From the NCBI RefSeq assembly GCF_019649055.1, contig NW_026570254.1, positions 434,001-498,000 of the forward strand: a stretch of 64,000 nt of DNA, given 5' to 3'. Numbering within the stretch: position 1 is the first letter of the stretch; every line of letters begins with the position of its first letter. The notes under the pieces were generated by a model. It worked only from the letters and a program-made list of their open reading frames with translations. It had not been told where the DNA came from and did not search any database. Origin of the DNA: Paramacrobiotus metropolitanus (lineage: Eukaryota > Tardigrada > Eutardigrada > Parachela > Macrobiotidae). Below are positions 27,143 through 41,093 of the stretch, piece by piece. A program made the position numbers and the translations under genes.

Positions 27143-30100
27143 TCACAATACGGGACCAACCGGTATCCATTGCGGTGTGGTCTGTGCCTCCTCGACCGCC
27201 TTCAACACCAACGATATCATATAGGAAAGCGTGGCCGCATCACCCGGTATGATGGCGCTAATCATCTTACCATTCTCCGATTCCATTCGTGCGCCCAACT
27301 CGTACAACTCTTTTGCCGCTTTCGACGATAAACGCGCACCCACCGGCTCACTGTTCTCGTCCCTAACGCCCAGAATACTTGCTGGAGAACGGAATTTGGT
27401 TAAGAGTATAATTGGCTGGATTTCGTGACCGCGCAGTCGTTCCAGCGAGGTCACACTGATGTCCATCAAACAGTGCCTTTCCTCGCCCATCACTCGGCGG
27501 ACACAATCGACAGTCACCGTTTCCCATGATTCCATACACTGCCTCACTTCCACCACATCGGACTCTTCAAGGGATGCGGTTTCTGGCGGAGCCCGCATTA
27601 CCGGACACCGGCAGAATTTGTGAGGAAAACTCGTTGCCAATCGATCCATGATAACGTCCGAAAGCGGTCCATAGATGATAACCGGACGCATTTCCTCATA
27701 CACCAATTTTTCGACTTTCTGATAAGTGGGAATGATTGGCTCTTCCGGTGCTACGGAGAAATTATCCGTTCCCAATGAACTGCTGGAGAACGAGGCTAAT
27801 TCCCGTCCGGGCTGGCGGTGAATTTTCCGGCGTTTGAAAAAGCTCCGCCGTGCGCTTCGTCGATGGGGATCCAGGCTGTCCACAACGTCAGTCACGGACT
27901 GGTGCAACCGCTGCACTTCCTCCTCAGCATTGTACCGATTGGGAATGATTCCACAATCACCGGTTTTCTCGGCATTACCCCCGATGCGCCATGCTCGCCA
28001 CGAGCCAATCTCGCCGTTGTACAGTGTATTGTCAATCAACAGGATGTCACCCCTGTGAAACATGAGATCCTCGTCCTGGAGTTGAGATTTATCGCGATCC
28101 CATAAAGCACGGACGTATAAGGTATCGCCGGCCGTCGATTTCGCCAATTCGTATTTGACCGGATTATACTGCACCACAATGGATACCGTTTGGACGGGCT
28201 TGCACAGTTCATTCATAGCTTTCTCCAAAAGGAGATTGCGCATATTTACACCATTATATTCCAAGATCTGTTCACCGCAACCAAGGCCGTTGGGACCAGT
28301 TGCCACGCTGCCGGGCTTGACGGAATGGATGAAAATGCCATGGACATTTCCGCCAATTAAATTCACGCCGAGACTCTCTGTTAAGCCTTTGTTCAACTTA
28401 ACGAACCGGGCTTCGTGCATCCCGCTAACCGAATCTACAAATCAGAAAAGAATAAAGCATTTTCTTTACAGCATGCGCTAAGAAATAATAGTTTATTTCT
28501 GTCTGCAAGCACAGAAACAAGAAGCGCCGAACCACAAACACCAGCCCATTCAACAACGCAGCTATTTCAAGATGCATTAAAACTTGAAACATCAGTGCGA
28601 ATGCAGACGCCAATCACAGCAGCAGCCCAAATAACTACACCAGTAAATGCAAAAATGCAACAAGCGCAAATGATTTATAATTTACCCACTGGTTTTTATT
28701 AACACAGATTACCTCGAAATTAAAGAGCAATCCAATTTCCGAACATTTTATGCAAGTGAACTATGTAGTGCCATCACAAAGGCCTTTTTCTTTTTAATCA
28801 AGCGGTTACTGCCAAAAATATAAAATAAATCTATGTTAACGCAAAGCAGAGAAGGTTTGGTTAATGAAGGCACACAAGCTGTTACGCGAATGCCACAATA
28901 AAAAAATGGATTACGTATATTTTCAGTCACCTGTACCATATCAAGTTCCATGCAGTACAAAAGTTCATAATAAATTCAAAGATCTGTTTCGGAAATATCG
29001 TAAACCCGCAATTTTGCTGCTGCAGATGACATATGCCAGGCGGCTCTCTGTCCAGCGTCTTGCAAAGCAAATACAACCAAAATTATAAGGCAAGCACAAC
29101 AAAACAAACCGCATAACCCCGCCCAAACCCAACAAATACTGACCTGGACTCTGCTCTTTTACTGATTCGATGGAGGGGCGCAGCGTCGCCTTTAGTGTTC
29201 CGGTTGGACCACGCATTGAGTCTGTGTTGACAGTTGAGCTGGACGATATCGGGCTCTGCACAAAGCTTCCAGTCGAATTTCCCAGGGACTGGAACGGACC
29301 CCGGTATGCTACCTGCATGGTAATAACCGGCGATACTCGGACATTGCTGCTGTCGAATGCATTCTTCAACACTTTCACCGCATCGTGATACTGCACACTA
29401 CGAAAATTAATGCCTTCCACTTCGATCAACTGATCACCAGCCACCAATCCAGCCCGATCGGCTGCGCTGTTCTCCACCACCGGACGACACAAAATTTCTT
29501 TCTCCAGTTCGACAATTTTAAAACCAGGATACGGGTACTCTTTATTGAATCCCGAATATTCTCTGTTGTACCAATCTAACCGAACAGTGCGCTTCAGTCC
29601 CAGTTCCGGTCGCTTTCGGACGGTCTGGTACAGCGGTGTGGGATTTTTTTTCAAAGAGTGTCCGTCCAAGATGGGACTATGACAATCCGCTTCGTTGGAG
29701 GCGTAACTGAGCGACGATTTGGATGAACCGTTCGGGTTGGAGAATCCGGGAGGAAAAACCATTCGCTGACTGCGGGGCGATGCGTAATCCGGCTCCATCC
29801 ACGGCTGCTGGCGGGTGGGAATGCCCAGAGAGACCGGTCGGCGCATGAGCAGAGGATCCACCGTGGCGTACATCGGTAGACGATCCATGGGAACGTGAGG
29901 CAACGGACTCATCGGGTGCATAGCAGAAGATGCGCGAGAATCGATGCTTTTATAAATGCTGTTATTGATCACCGGGGAGAAGACCCTTGACGTAGGAATG
30001 CCGGGATATTGGGCGGGCACGGACCGCTGGTACATTCCACTTCCGCTAACAGAGTCCATGGCAAAATTACGCGAATCAAATTTCGGTGTGGGTGGAAAAT

Positions 30101-33100
30101 CTACCGATGACGATACCGACGCGCTGTCTACGTCGATGCTTTCTGGATAACTGGTCAGGAGTTGCCGGGGAGCAGTTTCCTGCGGCAAGGGAGGGGAGAA
30201 AATGCGCGTATCATATATCGGCGGCATGCTCAAACGGTGCGACTTGTGAGGTTGATCGGTTAGTTTGACAGTGCCGGTTAAAGGGAGTTGAGGGGACAGT
30301 GGCATCATCGTCAATGTTTATATCAGTCACAACCCAAGCAGGTGTGCGGGAATGCAGAGTGAGAGAATTTGTTGACTTTCGGCTAAGTTCTTTCGGTGAG
30401 GATTTATCGATTGCCATTTTCTCCAGATTTTCTGGAGACGATCCCTTGATCTTCGGCCACGTGCCACCGGGAAACTTGTCACTGTAATTCTCAATGCGCT
30501 TTTTGGTGGTGGAACGGCTTCCGTGCGATGACTGATAGTGCTCCACCACCGACTCCAACTGCTCGATTGCGCTGCGCTCTTCTATAGCATTTGGAACCAA
30601 TTCGATCGTGGGACGCGGTTTTCGCTCTCGCCCCAGTAGCTTATCAAAGAAGTTTTGCGCTTTGGGAATTTTCGCGGAGCTAAAACGAAAACCAAAATTA
30701 ATAACGACAAAATCGATACCAAGCAATAAGCATAACAATAAAAGAAATCAAAAATAAAATGCAGAAAATTTTCGCAATAACCGGCTTACTGACCTCACGC
30801 GGGTAGTTTTCACTACGGTGGAGCCTGATTTAATATCGATTCCGGGGAAGACATTATCCAATCGGGGTCGCGCCTTCTCTTTAGATTCGAACAGACTTCG
30901 CCAGTCACTAGGCTTCTTTTGCCTCAACGTGGAGTCGTTCCTTATCAGATCCTGCTCCGTCTGAACGGCGACTGAGCTAGTGGAGACCGGCTGATGTATT
31001 GGCGATTCTGAATTGGTTGCTATTGAGGATATGCGATTACTGTTCTTGTCGCTCTCCGAAACATCGGAACTGCACTGCATCAGAGCGGATGGACTGGTGG
31101 AAAGAGAAGGAGAAGTGGCAAAGTAGCGGATGATATTCATACGCACGACGTGGTTCTGAAAGACCTCAAGCAGCGACTGCAACTGCTCCGGTGACTTTTC
31201 GTCAACATTTTCTCCGGCCACCTGGGTAATCCGGTCACCAACGCACAAACCCATATCTCGCAAAGGTGAGGAACTGGACAAACGGGTGATGAACAATCCC
31301 TTGGCTGTTGTTAAACCCAATTCTGATGCCGGCGCAACATGGCAGTTCAGACTGATGAATTTAGGTGTCGGTTTGACTGTTCTCCGGCGTCGAATCAGTA
31401 GACTAAGGGTTCCATTGGAAGCATGCAATATTTGTAGTGCGGTTTGCCGGTCTGCATTCATCAAATCCACATTGTTCACCCGCAAAACATGATCACTTAC
31501 TCTAAAAACATAACAGTGATAATTTATTTTGTGCATTCTGATTTCGAATTTATATGACAACACCTCCTGTACGGTCTAATCGATATTCAAATTTTCCCGT
31601 GAAATCGGTGAAGTACTTACTCTCAAACAAACTCGTGGTGTGTATTTAATTGTTTAATGTGCATTGCGATTACGCCCCTCACAAGCGTGAAGACCATTTA
31701 AAGATTTCCGAAAAAAAACTATCTAAAGCCAAAAGCAGCAAACCATTAAAAAAACCAGATAATGATAACCTGAATTTTAATAACACAGCTTTTGAAAGAA
31801 ATTTCACACACTCGTCCGCGGCAACATCGTGTTTGAAAACCGAATCTGAGTTTCAATTGGGCACAGATGAATGCCGTCGTATGGACGCCACATTCCATCT
31901 TTCTGGTTATTTGAAATACAAACGGAAATTCTCGATTAGATTACGCATCATTGTGCGTCACTTTTCATCTCCAAAGATTAGAATAATTTTTCAAAGTTTT
32001 TAAAACGGGTAAATATGACACCAAATGACACATACTGTAGTTTTCCCTCTGCTGCACTTCCTTTAGCCACATGGCTAACATACAGCGCTCTGCGATAGTT
32101 GGGATCATCAATGCCGCCGGACAGATCAAATCCAAGTTTTGACGGCTCAGCACTCAAATCCACTTCAAGTGTCTCGGTGAGCATATCAACAGCAAAATCT
32201 GCATCGATTGCCGAATCTCGACTTTCATTATGGCGTTTGTTATGGAGTTGTTTAACGCGAACATCCCGATAAGAGCGCTGCTCGACTCTGTCACGCAACT
32301 CGGCCGCCTCATTGACAGCCTGACTGCGCAGCTTGTGCATCTCATCCAGATCCCGCCGCACTTCCGCCAGATCGGCTAGCGCCTTATCACGCTCTCGACG
32401 TAAATTATCACACAGAATCTTCATACTTTCTCGCTCCAGTACAATCTTATCACGCTCACTGAACGCCCAATTTCGTCGACTCTCCAGAATCTCGGCTTCC
32501 ACGTTCAGCTTTAACCACATTACTTTTCAGCGTTTCCACTTCCGCTTTCAGATTATTCATATCCTCAGCATACTTTTCACTGTCGGCATCTAAAACAATT
32601 AAAAATCATGACAGTCACTTTAAAGGCGCTATACAACAACACTCGGTTCAAACAACAATTAAACGCAGACTTGGTCAGAGGTTCGACAATGTCCTACTTC
32701 ACAATAAGCATAAATACATAAATCACATTTACTCCATATATACATAAATCACATTTACTTAGAAATTTAAAGCAGTTATCGAACAGTAAACAAATTTCAA
32801 AATGCAATTCAAAATTCTGCGCGCTACAAAATATATTAACAAAAACAGTTACTGTACGTAAAAATTACAGCACGTTTAGCCAGCGTAACCATATTAACAA
32901 TAAGTGGCCGCTAAAAATTTCATACTTCGTTGAACATCCATCTCCAGATTAGCCAGTTTTTCCCGAAGGTCATGACAGTCCTTCATGGCCTTGTCGCGAT
33001 CGTTCAGGGCACTCATAATTTCCCTCCGGAGCGTTTCCACCTCATTTGCCGCTGCCTTCTTCACTTGTTCAATCGTGGTAATCTACTCCCAATATGTGGA

Positions 33101-35197
33101 CATAAAAAATTACATTCTTCATTCAATTTGACCAATCGAATTTCTGGCTGGTCACCTGCTTCTGAGCAGCTACCAGATCCTCCTGCAGCTTATCCATTTC
33201 CTGATGAACAGTCGCACGCTCCGACATAATCTGAGTGTACTCTTGTAGAACGGAATTGCGTTCCTCTGTTAATCGGCGTAATTCCTTGTCGTGATTGATT
33301 CGCCCACTTTCTAAATCATTTATCTGCATGATAAGCTCTCCTTCACGTCGATGACTCTATTTTAGTCCAAAGAAACACCATTATCAATGAAACTGTCAAA
33401 ATCGTGCTTTTGAGTAAAGGCACCGCATATGACTTACAAGATCGCGCTCGGTTACCGCGGCGTCACGCTTCTTCATTAGGGAATTCAGCTGGTGTTTCAA
33501 AGTGTTTCTCTCGATCAGTGCATCATTCTTTTCGCTTGTTGCCTCCTCGGACACACGCTTGAGCCGAGAGTTTTCCTTTTCAGATGATTCAAGTTGTTTC
33601 ATAGTAGTCGCATGAGCTTCCAAACTCTGAAGTTATGAACCGCTTGCTCGTTATAATTACTAGGCATCACAATCTAAATCCATCAAGAAGTACAGAGTAG
33701 GTCACTCAAACATACATTTTAGAATAAATTAATCAGATTAGTATGAAACAAATTTACTATTTATTTATGAAGAGTTACTGTGCATTACAAGCACTTATTT
33801 TTAAAACTACAAATTTTGAAAAACGATGCCTCCGCATTTTCCGATATAAAAAAGCATATTGTCGAGAAGTCAGGGCCATACTTAAGAGCTATTTTACCGT
33901 CAATGTTCGAAACAATAGTTCAAAATTACCTGAGAATATTTATTCGCTAAACTCTCATAGCGTTCGCGCAAATTCTCTCTTTCCGTAACCATCAGATTAC
34001 TTATACGCCCATCGGGATCATACATATCCCGGTTTTCATGATAGAGCCGCCGCATCTCCATTAGCTCCTCGTGCTCAACATCGCGATTATGCTGTACATC
34101 ACTGACCTACAAACAGACAACAGATACATACAGAATCAATTATGGCATATGCGATATGGATGCCCGCACTTGTCAAGTCCAATACGCTTACACTGAAGAG
34201 AACCATTCAAAATGCGTTATACTGCACTAGCTATAAATTGTCGTCAAAACCACTTGCCTCCAACTCTAATTGTTGCTTTTCGATCACCACCGCACTTAAA
34301 CGACTTCGCAAATCGAATTTCTCATTATTCAGTTGGTGGATTTCCTGCAGAGCAGTGCGGTGCTTACTCCGAAAATATTCCACTTCTTTGGCGTTTTCTG
34401 CAATTTTTTCTGTAACAGTTTATTTTTTACCAACTTTTCAAGTTGTTAAAGTTTTTGGTTACAAGGGTAAAACAAAGCTAAAGTTCCAGAAAACATTGCG
34501 AGAAATAATCATATACTTACCAAATGCGAGTAAAAAGAGCAAATTTATTGTAAAGTTACTGACTCTTCCTTGGTGAGACAGGCAAAGCATCAAAAACAAT
34601 AATTATGCAACTTGACGCTGTGCCGTAAATTATAACACGGGAAGTGCCTACAGTAGAAGGGCAAGCTTAGTTCAAAAAATCCCAAGTAATCAAATCCAAC
34701 CAGACCAAATTTAGCTAAACTTAAACTTAAGTAGACCAAAGCCATTCAAAACTAATTATTCCAGTTTACTTTCAAGAAAATGAACACGAACGTTTTCAGA
34801 ATCAACACAATTACGCATAATAATAATAAACTGGAACTTCTCGCAACTGAAATATTTTCTGTATGATTGTAAGTCCATAATCGCTACAAAAGAGATGTTT
34901 AGCAAAACGTTCTAATCTTACTTTTAAGGTTCTGCACTTCGGACAACGCACGTTCGAGCTGAGTCTTCATAGCTTTGTATTCGTACTCGGCAGGCAAACT
35001 GAGCCGGTCTAGCCGCGGTGACAATGCATGCAGATCATCTTGGTCCGGTGGCCGTGACATTCTCAGCTGTTCCAGCTGCAAGCGTAACGTATCCCGCTCC
35101 TGGATGACTAAATTCAACTCCGATCGCAACAACGACAGACTGCTTTCGCGCAGTTCAAACTCAGTTGGCGGTGATTTCCCCGTTGGTTTTATTATTC
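27143..35197 (-). CDS. DLG5: Disks large homolog 5 (coiled coil, four PDZ, SH3, guanylate kinase-like), 5' exon not found
   Basis: Membrane-associated guanylate kinase scaffold of cell polarity and junctions. Minus-strand exons: 35197-34922, 34409-34258, 34106-33930, 33626-33438, 33356-33156, 33082-32926, 32589-32036, 31501-30794, 30679-30331 (or 30334), 30242-29144, 28434-27143; about 1720 aa. In order: long coiled coil with the conserved NWAFSERDKI ... LCDNLRRERD block; PDZ1 across two exons; PDZ2; a Ser/Pro-rich linker; PDZ3; PDZ4 (SLGVNLIGGNVHGIF); SH3; and a catalytically degenerate guanylate-kinase domain ending WIPVGPVL, close to the family C-terminus. One intron (34107-34257) is GC-AG. 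The exon at 32589-32036 shifts frame by one base near 32510. The first exon, which must end in phase 1, was not identified, so any N-terminal CARD-like domain is unseen. Intron 28435-29143 and the others contain no gene I can support. Confidence 0.93.
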
Positions 35198-38100
35198 CTG
35201 AAAAACACAATCGTTTGCAGGCATTTGTGTGGCTCAATCGTCCCAACAACGGTAGCAACAATAACGGTGCAGCGGAAATTTAGGATTCGTAATGACCGAT
35301 ATGCCTCTTTCAGTTTTATTGCACAAGAAGTTATAAGCACAATGGATTATTTCGGTATGTATGCCAATCGCGCTGGAGGTGCTCGTAGCATCGGGGATTG
35401 GGATATGAATAGGGTGTGCATAATCAAATTACTATAGATTTTATGCACATGAAAAGAGCCTCAATATCATCCGACACCGATAACACAATGGCGGATTGTG
35501 TAAAACATCAAAAAATCGACACTCGACCGAAGTCATTCCCAACAAAAGTTATGGAAGATTTACAGCGCACACTAGATCCAGCTGCGTCCCGGCCAGGAGA
35601 ATTCCAACAATGCTATGTAAACAGTAGCGCAAAGTTAACCCGAAAATGAACGCTCGATATCCCCAGTAGATCATCTGAGAATCTACCGAGGGGTCAACCG
35701 AGAATTACACCACTGTGTACACACTGGAAAGCGTTTTCCTTTCCCGGCAACTTCATCCACGAGGATACGACAATCCCATATACCATATAACTCGGATATG
35801 TACACAATCAACATGTTTGGCTACCGCTTGATACATCGCTAATATTCAGGCAAATTTAGCTCAAATTCCTTCTAACGTTACAGAACAAGTTAAAGTTCAT
35901 CAATCTCTATGTACAAGTAGTGTATTCAGTACGCACTCCCTACACACCATGTTTCATATCAAATCCATGCTCTTGTACCGGTTCTGCAAATTAATCAAGA
36001 CGTGCTGGCCTGTTGTGCCTTCATAATCACGTTTCACAAGTACATTTCAAAAAAACAGTAAACAAATTGTGTACAGTATACTGAAACGAACTTTGTAGAA
36101 CAACATTAAGTTGTTACACCACTTGGGCTTATTGTCGTTCCCATAATACAGGCGTGGAGCGTAACAATGCTGTCGGAAGAACTTGACCTATTACGCCCGG
36201 TAGCAAGGACGAAATTTAGTAACCGTAACTACAAGTACTTCTCGTATAACTTTTTGCACCGAAAACTGACCAAAACATCAATGTTTCTCAACTTCGATCA
36301 AAGTTTTTCCACTGCCAACAGACGAATTCTGTTTCCCAGGAATAATTAGAGCCTTTCGTATATCACCGTAATCAACAGCCTATGTAAATTTCCGGCATGG
36401 AGAATGAAAACACTGCAATGCATTCATCACCTGACTCAGTTTTTGCACGTTCGAAATATTTCATTCACGGTGAATCAAGCATGTACATCTACGTCAATCA
36501 ATTTTCTTCAGATCTTGATTGAAGAGCCGGTACTCCAGCAAGCAAACGCCATACACCGCCGCGAGTAAACTCACGCGTTCCGCAAAGCATCGCTTTAAAA
36601 GTTAACAGGAGTGCGGTACAAACACGCTGCACAAGTGCACATGAACATGTTCTCAGTGCCCATAAACCGGCTATCGAAACGCTGACCAGAAGGCAAAAGT
36701 TACAAAACTAACAACTGTAAATATTCTGCAAGCACATCTGAATATTCCAATAGTTTAAATCTCTAAAATTTCATCAAAACAACTTCGCGGAAAATTTCAC
36801 GGCATGGAGGATCTGATCTTGCGGTACTTGTGTTCGTCTTGGTCAAGTAATTATAGTATCCACTTCGTTGTTCGTGCAGAATCGTGCGTCGCATTGTTAC
36901 TATCACAAAGTTATTAGCCACCACAACACATCGAGATTTTATTTCAAAACGTAGCGTGTAAATTTATACTCGTACAAAAGGACTGAAACCAATTAGTAAA
37001 CAAAACAAAACAAAAATTGTCCTGCTTGCGCTTGAAACTGTTCGTGCCTCAGATAATTATTACAACACCTACATACACGGTAGACTTCACGATACTTCAA
37101 CAAAGTGGCATTCTTCTTCGCTGTCACGCAGAAATAATTAATCAACGAAGTTCAGTGCACGCGCTTCAAAAGTGCAACATCCACCAACTGGAAAGTGATA
37201 AAAGTTCTGCCCAGTGCCAACCAAGGCAACACTGTCTACCCCTTCAGATCATAAAAATACAACCTCCATGCAATTTGCCAAATTTGCGCAATGAAATAAT
37301 TATGCAAAATTCCTAACGAAAAGTACAGTTAAGGAAACCATTTTAAACAGCCATATGGGCACAATCATTATCGTAAACAAAGGACGTGCTACAAACATTC
37401 AAATGTAAACTGCAGACACAACTTACGTTCGTTATTCATCATTATTGCTGGAAGCCGACAAAACGCGAATTCAAACAAATGGCAAATGCATCGTTTTCCA
37501 ATATGGTCAGACTGAGTCAATCCGGTCCGGATTTATCTCAACCTGGAATAATATACAGCATTTTACTGCACATGGGGACCGTTCTGTTTAATAAAATTAT
37601 TGCTGCTCTTTTAATAAATAAACCAATCAAAAAGAAGGAAACAGTTCCCGAAATAATCTAATCAACCCTAAAAACCGTAATTCCAGTTCCCAGTTTTGTC
37701 GGTTCACTCGTAATAATGCACCTATACTGTACTTTCTATGCACTTACGTAGTACTGAAGGAATAACTGTAGTACGTGTCTATATAAATATGATGGAATGT
37801 GTCAGCATTACAAAATCAAGACTTTTTCATTTGAAATAAGCATAATCATTTTACCAACGGAAATATATATACAGTAATTACATTAAACAGTAGTCCTAGA
37901 TCACGTCAAGTGCTGTGCAGTGTGTACCTCAAGAGTCAAGCGGAACGTACTTTGTCATCTCTGGACTATGCGTAGTGCGTAGTTCATACCTGCAGCTAGA
38001 AATGAGAAAGATCTTTGACGGCAAGCGGGTAAGGTTCACTTCATTTGGGAACATTTCTTGGTCCAGTTCATCCGCATACAGATACCGAAGTCATTCCACA

Positions 38101-41093
38101 AAAAACAATAAGTTCAAATAAGTGAGTGTTATTTTGATACGTCTCATGTTATTCTGTTCTTATACAATAACAACACTTCTCAACAAGCATACTACTGCCA
38201 CAAAATCCAGCCAAATTTACAGCATTCAAATGCTTTGACATTATATCAAGCAAAGAAAGGCTGTGTTGTAACTGCTCTTAAAATAAAAACCTTTACTACA
38301 AAATAATGGAAAATTATTGAGATGTGCAACGAATGTATACCCATAATCTATGAATTTCGAAGCAACAGGCTGCAAAAAAACTGCCATGAACAGGTCCCAT
38401 ATCTCAAAGCCTACTGAGTAAGTACTGAGTAGCTGGCAAGAAAATTCAGTGAACAGGGTACTCGTACAACTACGAGTTTCACCGTACTACGTGAGCTAAG
38501 GCGGTAGGCCAAGCAAATTTTTGCATAGTACTGCTACTGTACTGTACTGCCTGCAGCAATTTAAACAGCTTTCAAATTTTCCATACGAAAGTTAACACAG
38601 GTCACAGGGTGCCCAGCGCCCAGTGCCTACACTCTAAAAATTTTGATTTATACATAATATATTTATATATATATATTAATATGTATATAACTAATATAAG
38701 TACAGTACAGTTACTACAGTACAAAGGTTTGGTTATGTTGGTTTTATTGTCGTAAAATTAGCTTCTTGACAATTTTCGATAATTAAACGTTAGAATAAAT
38801 CTTAGGATGTATTTGCGGTATAAAGTGAAAATGGATTGAAAATTTACTTTGCTGACTCACTACGCTGCAGTCACCATAATCACCATAAGTATGCATGTTA
38901 TGTCGGTGCTGTTTCTCTCGTTTCGTGGCAAATCTTTTGATGTTCTTTTTTGGTGTGCTATTTTTAAAGGTTAGTCGACGATATATTCTCAGCATCCACA
39001 AAATGAGTCTTCATTAGCTTGAGATTGCGGAATGCTGTAAACGAAAAGCATTTAAACTAACGATACATCTAAACTAACATTTAAACTAACGAGCTAGTGG
39101 TGGTTGGGGAAGCGAAGCAGACCGCAACTCGGTTACGGCTGCCTTTCTCCAGTCATTTCCTGACCTGAAGTGCCCGTCGTTGAAGGATTTGCAGTACCTT
39201 GGCGCACCACTTCATGATGATGCGCAAGCGCACCTCAGTAACGGAGGTAGTCGCCCGAATGACTGAACGTCTGCTAATTGTACCAGCCCACCAGGCACTC
39301 TATCTACTGCGATGCAGTATGGGACCGGTAAGGCCTGCTTTACAAACTGCGTACCGGTCGATGTTACTTGCAGGAACCCTTGCTGGCTGAATTTGACACC
39401 ATGATACGCGATAGCCTGTCCAAAATAACTAACACTGCTATCACCACGTTATCTGGGCGCAGGCGTCACTTCGATTTCAAGAGGCGGTTTGGGCATTGGG
39501 CAGTTAAAGCTAGCACTGCCGGCCTTTCTGGCCTCGGCTTATTCAATAGCTCCTTAGCCTGCGCCATTAATTCCAGCCGGAGACGTATTGCAGTGAAGCG
39601 ACCACCAAATGGCAGCAGATGGCGAATCAAAGCGCGCCACCATCTGAAGTTCGGGGAGTGCAGAAGCGTGGGACGAACCTATCATAAGGTCACAACTGAG
39701 ACTGTTGGAGCGGGCTTTTGAAAACGATATCGCCAGTCAGGCGCGGATGCTGGCAGTCAGCACCAAAGAGGCGGGCGCATGGCTCCAACTACCGGCAGCA
39801 TCCCTCGGGAACTTACTAAACGACTCCAGCCTAAGGACGGCTGCAGCGCTGCGCCTTGGTGCACCGGTATGCACACCACACCAGTGCATTTGCGGTGACC
39901 AAGCGGATGAGCATGGATATCATGGTTCAAGTTGCAAGTTCAGTGCCGGACGGAAACCGACCCACGAAAGCCTCAAAGCGGTAATAAAGCGCGCCTTTGC
40001 ATCGGCCGGAATCGAAACTGAGCTGGAACCTCCCGGAATCTCCCGTACAGATGGCAAACGACCAGACGGAGTGACAATTACCGCATAAGAAAAAGCTGGC
40101 CTGGGAAATAACATACCCATAATTGTCCTACATCGCAGCCCACTGGACGGCAGCAAAGCGCTTCAGGAGCAAGACGAGATAAAACCGCAACATCAAAGGA
40201 TTACTGGTTCAAGCCCCTGGCTTTTGAGACCTACGGAACATTCGGACCAGAAACCACCCAGCTACTGAACGTGCTAGGAAAGATGATCCAGCAGCAGTCA
40301 GGCGAACCGCGAGCACTAGAGTTTCTGCGTCAACGGATCAGCATCGAAATACAGCGGGAAACACAGCATATAATGGAACAGCACCGGCGGCAATTTAGAC
40401 GAAATATTCTCTGTCATCCGCCCGCCTGTTGCCTGTTTGTAACTCGCTTGTGTAAGTTCGCGATTTACAAAAGTGCGAAAAAATTTTGTTGCTACTGACC
40501 GAAAATAAAAAAGATGCTGGGAAAAAAAAAAAAAAAACGATACATAGTAACTGTTCGTCTGTTCCAAACAAATGCTAAGGTTAAAGAAATAAAAATGCTA
40601 AGGCTTAGTTTACTGTTAGTGAAGCACCAAATGCAAATAAAACAGGAAACCATTCAGACTAACATAAAAGAACAATTTAACACTAGGCCTTAAGTTTAGT
40701 CTCTGTTAATAAATTATTTTGATTTTAGGTTTTTTATTATCAAAATTTAGCTTAATATTAATCGTACTATATAATAATTATTATAATTCATTATAATTAT
40801 AACACCAGTACTGTACGTATTTCACCACGTGTAGTACGTTTACGTACTTACGTAGCGGCTAGCCACCACTGCACTGTATCAAAATGCACGTTGCGCAGCT
40901 GTCCTATTTTCATACTATACTAACTTTGATTTGACATGTTTGCGCATTTTCCTCAGGCTTTGCAGTGTTAAATCGTCGTAGATTTTTTTGGACTGTTTTT
41001 TATTGCTCTGTCGATTGTCGAAAGCTATGAAGAACAATTATTTTGCTGCAGTATTTCGATCTAAGTTAACTAAAAAACCCCTTGGTTTATTCA
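35198..41093. other. Intergenic region, DLG5 5' side to CTDNEP1
   Basis: Must contain the DLG5 first exon and both promoters (the genes are divergent). An AT microsatellite lies near 38645-38700 and a degraded retroelement at 39116-40537. Several 60 to 100-codon open frames show no family resemblance. Confidence 0.5.
39116..40537 (+). mobile_element. 5'-truncated, frame-broken reverse-transcriptase retroelement with poly(A) tail
   Basis: Three successive frames (about 39199-39390, 39368-39721, 39705-40088) and a fourth continuing to about 40420 resemble the region after the polymerase core in a retroelement family common in aquatic invertebrates: LLAEFDTMIRDSLSKI, GAWLQLPAASLGNLL, a Cys/His cluster (CTPHQCICGD ... 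HGSSCKFSAGR), LEPPGISRTDGKRPDG and FLRQRISIEIQRE. The RPDG-type segment is where such proteins carry a restriction-like nuclease. It is interrupted by frameshifts and stops and ends in 16 A (40522-40537) shortly after an AATAAA-like signal. It is GC-richer than its surroundings. Inactive copy; assignment to a named family is not possible here. Confidence 0.75.

Noticed and set aside
30211-30314. Overlap of two DLG5 open frames as separate genes
   Set aside because: Both frames belong to the same linker region and are reconciled by a short intron.
35341-35412. Plus-strand start MDYFGMYANRAGGARSIGDW
   Set aside because: Looks protein-like, but no in-phase downstream exon could be joined and it lies where DLG5 5' sequence on the other strand is expected.
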